Shown piece by piece: positions 14,074-17,254 of a stretch of DNA of 17,254 nucleotides. Within the stretch, counting starts at the first letter, position 1, and each line of letters starts with the position of its first letter. This stretch comes from Candidatus Woesebacteria bacterium GW2011_GWA1_41_7 (lineage in GTDB: Bacteria > Patescibacteriota > Microgenomatia > UBA8517), in assembly GCA_000997405.1 (NCBI GenBank), contig LCBU01000013.1, positions 914 through 18,167 on the forward strand, written 5' to 3'. The notes beneath the pieces were generated by a model. The model saw only the letters and a program-made list of their open reading frames with translations. It did no database searches and had not been told where the DNA came from. The translations under genes were made by a program, and so were the position numbers.

Positions 14074-15168
14074 TTAGCGTGACGGTTCAATGTGTGGAAC
14101 ATCTCTAATAAAAGGGGGGTTTTTATAAGCATTAGTAATTAAATCCTCCAAATCTTTGTTAATTTGTGAACTAGCCTGAAGGCCCCGGCCACCAGCAGGA
14201 ACACTCCTTACATCAATTGTTTGTATATCTCCATTATTTAAAGGAATACCAAGTCTACCAGTATTGGTTAATAAGACATAACAAAGACTTTGCCTCTCTG
14301 TTTTAGATTGATTTAATAATTTGATCCCGACCGTCATTTTTATTACCAACATATCTTCGTTGTTTGACCATTCGCGAACTGTTTCTGGAATTTTAATAAC
14401 TACACCAGGGTCGATGTTTATAAAAGCCTGTTCGTATTGTCCCAGCTGAGCGCTTATAAAGCTTGGAATTTGCAAGTCTTGTGATAATTCCACCAGCATT
14501 CTCATTCTTGTTTGAAAGGCAGCATCTCTCTCAGAGGCCAGACGTTTGTTTTCGATAAATTTGGCACAAAAAACGTCCATATCTGCTTCTAAATCCTGTG
14601 AAGTTTTCAGACTCTCAAGGGGGATGTTGAGCAACGTTTCCTTTGTCGGCCTTGAAAGAGATAGGTTGTTTTTATCCATAGAAACAATGTAATCAGTTAC
14701 CTCAACAACCTCCCTCTCATCACCTGTTCCACGATCCTCCATGTGGAATATTTTGTTTTCAATTCTCCCAAAGACAAAGTCGTCGGGACGGTAACCCTTC
14801 TTCCTTAAATTCTTACAGTGCATGCCTACCACTTCTCTTAGATTGCTTGAAGGTATTCCAAGAACATCGGATGATCCAAATGCGTCTTGTATATAAATAG
14901 TTCCGGGGATTGAGTTAGGATCAGTATTATTAATGTTTTTGTGAGACGAATATTCATCGTGAAATATGTGCTCAGAAACATCACCAAAAATCCTATTTAT
15001 TTGTAAAAGATTCCACCTTTCGACGTAGGATGTTATCTCGGTTATTAGCCCTTCCCATCCATCTGGTTTAACAACTTCTTCTGAGATGTGGATTTTATTG
15101 TCGGGTGCACCCAATCTATTTAATTCCCGAGCGCTATTTTTTAGCCAACCAGGAATCTCTTTTTCCAT
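14074..15168 (-). CDS. Hypothetical soluble protein, 364 residues
   Basis: I do not recognise this protein. It has no signal peptide or membrane helix and a mixed alpha/beta composition. The N-terminal part (1-60) is helical and charged (WLKNSARELNRLG, ITSYVERWNLLQINRI). Residues 88-145 look beta-rich and carry GTIYIQDAFGSSDVLGIP and KGYRPDDFVFGRIENKIFHMEDR. Residues 190-230 are helical. The C-terminal third has strand-like segments (VIKIPETVREW, MLVIKMTVGIKLL, LCYVLLTNTGRLGIPLNNGDIQ). It is upstream of, and co-oriented with, the secretion operon, 144 bp away, and divergent from another large unrecognised gene; the pair may belong to one system. The ATG at 15168 is 9 nt from a candidate -10 box, so the mRNA would have a very short leader. 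Confidence 0.8.
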   Translation of the reverse strand: MEKEIPGWLKNSARELNRLGAPDNKIHISEEVVKPDGWEGLITEITSYVERWNLLQINRIFGDVSEHIFHDEYSSHKNINNTDPNSIPGTIYIQDAFGSSDVLGIPSSNLREVVGMHCKNLRKKGYRPDDFVFGRIENKIFHMEDRGTGDEREVVEVTDYIVSMDKNNLSLSRPTKETLLNIPLESLKTSQDLEADMDVFCAKFIENKRLASERDAAFQTRMRMLVELSQDLQIPSFISAQLGQYEQAFINIDPGVVIKIPETVREWSNNEDMLVIKMTVGIKLLNQSKTERQSLCYVLLTNTGRLGIPLNNGDIQTIDVRSVPAGGRGLQASSQINKDLEDLITNAYKNPPFIRDVPHIEPSR

Positions 15169-15177
15169 ATTGCCGCG

Positions 15178-15206
15178 AGTGTAATACTCAAGATCCTATA
15201 AGTCAA
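15178..15206 (-). promoter_or_regulatory. Candidate promoter of the 364-residue gene
   Basis: On the minus strand, TTGACT (15201-15206, five of six) is followed after 17 bp by TACACT (15178-15183, four of six). The ATG starts 9 nt beyond the -10 box, predicting a leader of only a few bases. Confidence 0.55.
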
Positions 15207-15230
15207 GTTTTCGAAAAGATGGTTTGACTT
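15200..15230. repeat. Nested inverted repeats in the divergent promoter region
   Basis: AAGTCAA (15200-15206) and its exact inverse TTGACTT (15224-15230) flank a 10-bp perfect palindrome TTTTCGAAAA (15208-15217). The outer arms contain a -35-like TTGACT on each strand, so symmetry may arise from back-to-back promoters, from an operator, or both. Confidence 0.5.
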
Positions 15231-15252
15231 TTGCTTCGGGGCAATCTTGTTA

Positions 15253-15258
15253 TATAAT
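15253..15258 (+). promoter_or_regulatory. -10 box of the right-hand plus-strand gene
   Basis: A perfect TATAAT that ends 6 nt before the ATG at 15265, placing the expected transcription start at the start codon. A well-placed -35 is not clear: TTGACT at 15224-15229 is 23 bp away, while TGTTAT at 15248-15253 would be 18 bp from it and is an alternative -10. Confidence 0.55.
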
Positions 15259-15264
15259 TTGCAT

Positions 15265-17254
15265 ATGCCCGACGGTATGTCACCTGAAAACAAACCACAA
15301 TCAAGCATGGATTATATGAGATCTTACGGCAAACCCGCCGATCTGCCTGCGGATAATGTTTCTATGCAAGCTGCGAAAGATTTTCCTCAACCTGAATCAA
15401 GAGCAAATGTTCCTGATATAAGAATGCAATTGGGAGGTAGGGGGGATGAACAGAACGAACTAAACGTGATGGATTTGATTAGGGCAATGTCAGGTAGAGC
15501 AGCCACCTCGGGTTTGGAAAAGTTCAGCAGTGGATTACAAGGGATTGCAGAAGCAAAAAAAACAATTGATACGATTGAAGCCGGGTTAACAAGTGGTATT
15601 TATGTAGGTGACGATAAGGATAATAAGGAAATTGAACAGCAAAAGACGAAAGAAAAACTAAATGTTTTACGGGAGAACTTACAGAAAAGGTATAACTCCG
15701 TACAAGAACAGTCGATTGGGGTGGTGAATGATTTATTTACAGTATCAATAGATCAAAAGAAAAATGCCTATCCATACGACCACAGGACCGCCGAGCTAAC
15801 AATACGTACAATATTGGAAACTGCTCAGGCTTTGCAGAATGAAGAATGGGCAGACGACCCGGAGTTGTCCCCTTGGCTTAAAAGGATGGAAAAGGACGCA
15901 ACTTGGATGTCAGGGTTTTTGCAGGTGTCTGTTGCGGAATCCGCCTCGGCTCCATATTACTTTGATGTTGTGATGCAATTGCAGGTGTTGAAAGAAAGAT
16001 ATAAGGCTTTTATTACTTCAGAGGACCTTCGAAATATGCACCAGAAAGAACTTCCGGGATTGGAATTTAGTAACGATGAACAAGCAACGATAAGTGAAAA
16101 AAATATAGGACTTGTTGTAAATGAAAAATATAGAGTGCCAGAAAACCCAGCACCAGGAGAGGAAGGGAGACTTCTTGGAAACAAAGAGAATGTTGGTTTA
16201 AGGGAATTGGGTGTGCGGATGATTGACTCCAGCTTTGCCATGAGAATGAAAATAGCTGCCGTTTCACAGGCTGATTTTCTGGCAGCTAATCCCGAGGAGA
16301 CAACTTTTATGGATAATAATTTGAAACCCGAAGAGCTGGCTTTTTATAAAGAGCTTTTATGGAGAAAAGATAAAGATAAAGGTTACATTTTAGCCCCCCA
16401 TGTGGTTTCCAAAGACGGAGAAAAAAGGGAATCATCCGCCTATCTTGAGGCATTATTGTTAACAAATGCGGAAGAAAGATTGAATAAAATTATTGCAGGT
16501 GGCGTAGTAAACAAAGACTCTGCCATTTCTGAACTTGTAAAGGATGTTAAAAGTGTTGCTCTTGAACGAATTTCCTATTGGAAATCAAGAGATAAGGGAG
16601 ATATTGTTTCTCAACTTGCAACACTTATAACAAAACAAGGACTGTATGAAGATTATGCGTTTCTTAACGTTTATAAATATTGTTGGCAGTATGTATGGAA
16701 AGTGGATAACGATGGGAAGATTACTGAAAAAGACAAGATTGATATTGGGAGTATTTATTCGTATTCGGGCGACGCCTACAGTTTGTACTACATGAGGCGG
16801 GCGGCTCAGTATGATAAACAGTCCAATTCGAGGACTCAGTTACTACTTCCGACCAGTAAAACAGGTAGGAAAGAAGTGGAACTGCTGCCATATGACAAGA
16901 TGCCTAAATATGTACCGGGTTTATCGGGGGACCAGGACAGATTTTTGGCGGAGCAGTGGAATTTTCTATTTGGTGATGACCCCGTATTCGTAAAAGCCAG
17001 GCGTGATTTGGGTTACCAGGATATTCCTAAAAAGGTTGCAAAAAAGTTGACAGATTGGGCGGTTGCTTGGAAAACGCCATATAGCAGTAAATATGTTGAG
17101 GACGGTACTACAGAATATGAATTAATAATTCCACACCTGATGCCACCAGGGCTTGACATAGCTTGCTTCCTCGACACACTGACCGATAAAGGAACCAAAC
17201 TTTATAAAGATGGAGGAGAAAGTGTTTGGAAAAGTATGGTTAAAGGAAAAAGAT
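15265..17254 (+). CDS. Large hypothetical protein, 3' end beyond the window (at least 663 residues)
   Basis: One uninterrupted frame runs from the ATG at 15265 to the window end, giving 663 residues of a protein I do not recognise. No signal peptide or membrane helix is visible. The first 70 residues are polar and proline-rich (MPDGMSPENKPQSSMDYMRS), probably disordered. Residues 82-160 are helical with an acidic/lysine-rich coiled-coil-like stretch (about 115-145). The rest is mostly helical and rich in W, Y and charged residues, with conspicuous segments ELSPWLKRMEKDATWMSGFL, AFLNVYKYCWQYVWKV and LAEQWNFLFGDDPVF. A loop near 481-490 (DNDGKITEKD) recalls an EF-hand but has Lys at the first ligand position. 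The gene is divergent from the 364-residue gene and close to the secretion operon. The start is supported by the TATAAT 6 nt upstream; M5 and M15 are alternatives. Confidence 0.85.
   Translation, partial: MPDGMSPENKPQSSMDYMRSYGKPADLPADNVSMQAAKDFPQPESRANVPDIRMQLGGRGDEQNELNVMDLIRAMSGRAATSGLEKFSSGLQGIAEAKKTIDTIEAGLTSGIYVGDDKDNKEIEQQKTKEKLNVLRENLQKRYNSVQEQSIGVVNDLFTVSIDQKKNAYPYDHRTAELTIRTILETAQALQNEEWADDPELSPWLKRMEKDATWMSGFLQVSVAESASAPYYFDVVMQLQVLKERYKAFITSEDLRNMHQKELPGLEFSNDEQATISEKNIGLVVNEKYRVPENPAPGEEGRLLGNKENVGLRELGVRMIDSSFAMRMKIAAVSQADFLAANPEETTFMDNNLKPEELAFYKELLWRKDKDKGYILAPHVVSKDGEKRESSAYLEALLLTNAEERLNKIIAGGVVNKDSAISELVKDVKSVALERISYWKSRDKGDIVSQLATLITKQGLYEDYAFLNVYKYCWQYVWKVDNDGKITEKDKIDIGSIYSYSGDAYSLYYMRRAAQYDKQSNSRTQLLLPTSKTGRKEVELLPYDKMPKYVPGLSGDQDRFLAEQWNFLFGDDPVFVKARRDLGYQDIPKKVAKKLTDWAVAWKTPYSSKYVEDGTTEYELIIPHLMPPGLDIACFLDTLTDKGTKLYKDGGESVWKSMVKGKR

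Noticed and set aside
16699..16740. EF-hand-like loop in the large unknown protein
   Set aside because: Asp is missing at the first ligand position, there is only one copy, and the flanking helices are not clear. Chance resemblance is likely.
1..17254. Mobile element or phage origin for the secretion region
   Set aside because: No transposase, integrase, relaxase, tRNA attachment site or terminal repeat is visible, and the operon abuts dnaN.

Overview
The window looks like chromosomal DNA around the replication origin of a small-genome bacterium of the Candidate Phyla Radiation (Patescibacteria), perhaps Microgenomates or Katanobacteria. The phylum-level call is inference. It rests on the low G+C, short streamlined housekeeping proteins (46-residue L34, 129-residue KhpB, 278-residue YidC), the almost complete lack of Shine-Dalgarno sites, and a PrgI / VirB4 / VirB6-M23 cluster of the kind seen in CPR genomes. 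TGA is used as a normal stop (khpB, rnpA, dnaA), so the UGA=Gly code of Gracilibacteria and Absconditabacteria is excluded.

Left part (1-4093, minus strand). The classic origin-flanking operon rpmH-rnpA-yidD-yidC-khpB starts from a strong sigma70-like promoter at 4101-4129. It continues, with overlapping or tightly spaced genes, into an O-antigen ligase-like polytopic membrane protein and an RNase HI family protein. A partial minus-strand gene with a possible Rossmann-type N-terminus runs off the left edge.

Origin (4094-6929). dnaA and dnaN lie on the plus strand. One perfect DnaA box sits upstream of dnaA. The dnaA-dnaN gap holds a cluster of DnaA boxes followed directly by a run of CTA triplets that matches the DnaA-trio unwinding element, then an AT-rich stretch. 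I take this gap as oriC.

Right part (6934-13929, minus strand, head-on to a fork leaving oriC). A compact six-gene operon, in order of transcription, encodes: a PrgI family membrane protein; a carboxypeptidase-regulatory-like (Ig-fold) protein; a protein resembling the N-terminal part of TraC/VirB4; a VirB4/TraC-type ATPase; a 966-residue protein combining a coiled N-terminus, a glycine-rich VirB6-like membrane core, an Ig-like segment and a C-terminal LytM/M23 module with an altered metal site; and a small membrane-anchored Ig-like protein. Together they look like the core of a minimal type IV secretion or DNA-uptake machine for a monoderm envelope. No VirD4, VirB8 or VirB11 is in view.

Far right (13930-17254). 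Two unrecognised soluble proteins are divergently transcribed from a shared 96-bp promoter region with nested inverted repeats: a 364-residue protein on the minus strand and one of more than 663 residues on the plus strand that is open at the window end. These two are the least explained part of the window. No tRNA, rRNA, CRISPR array or insertion sequence was found.
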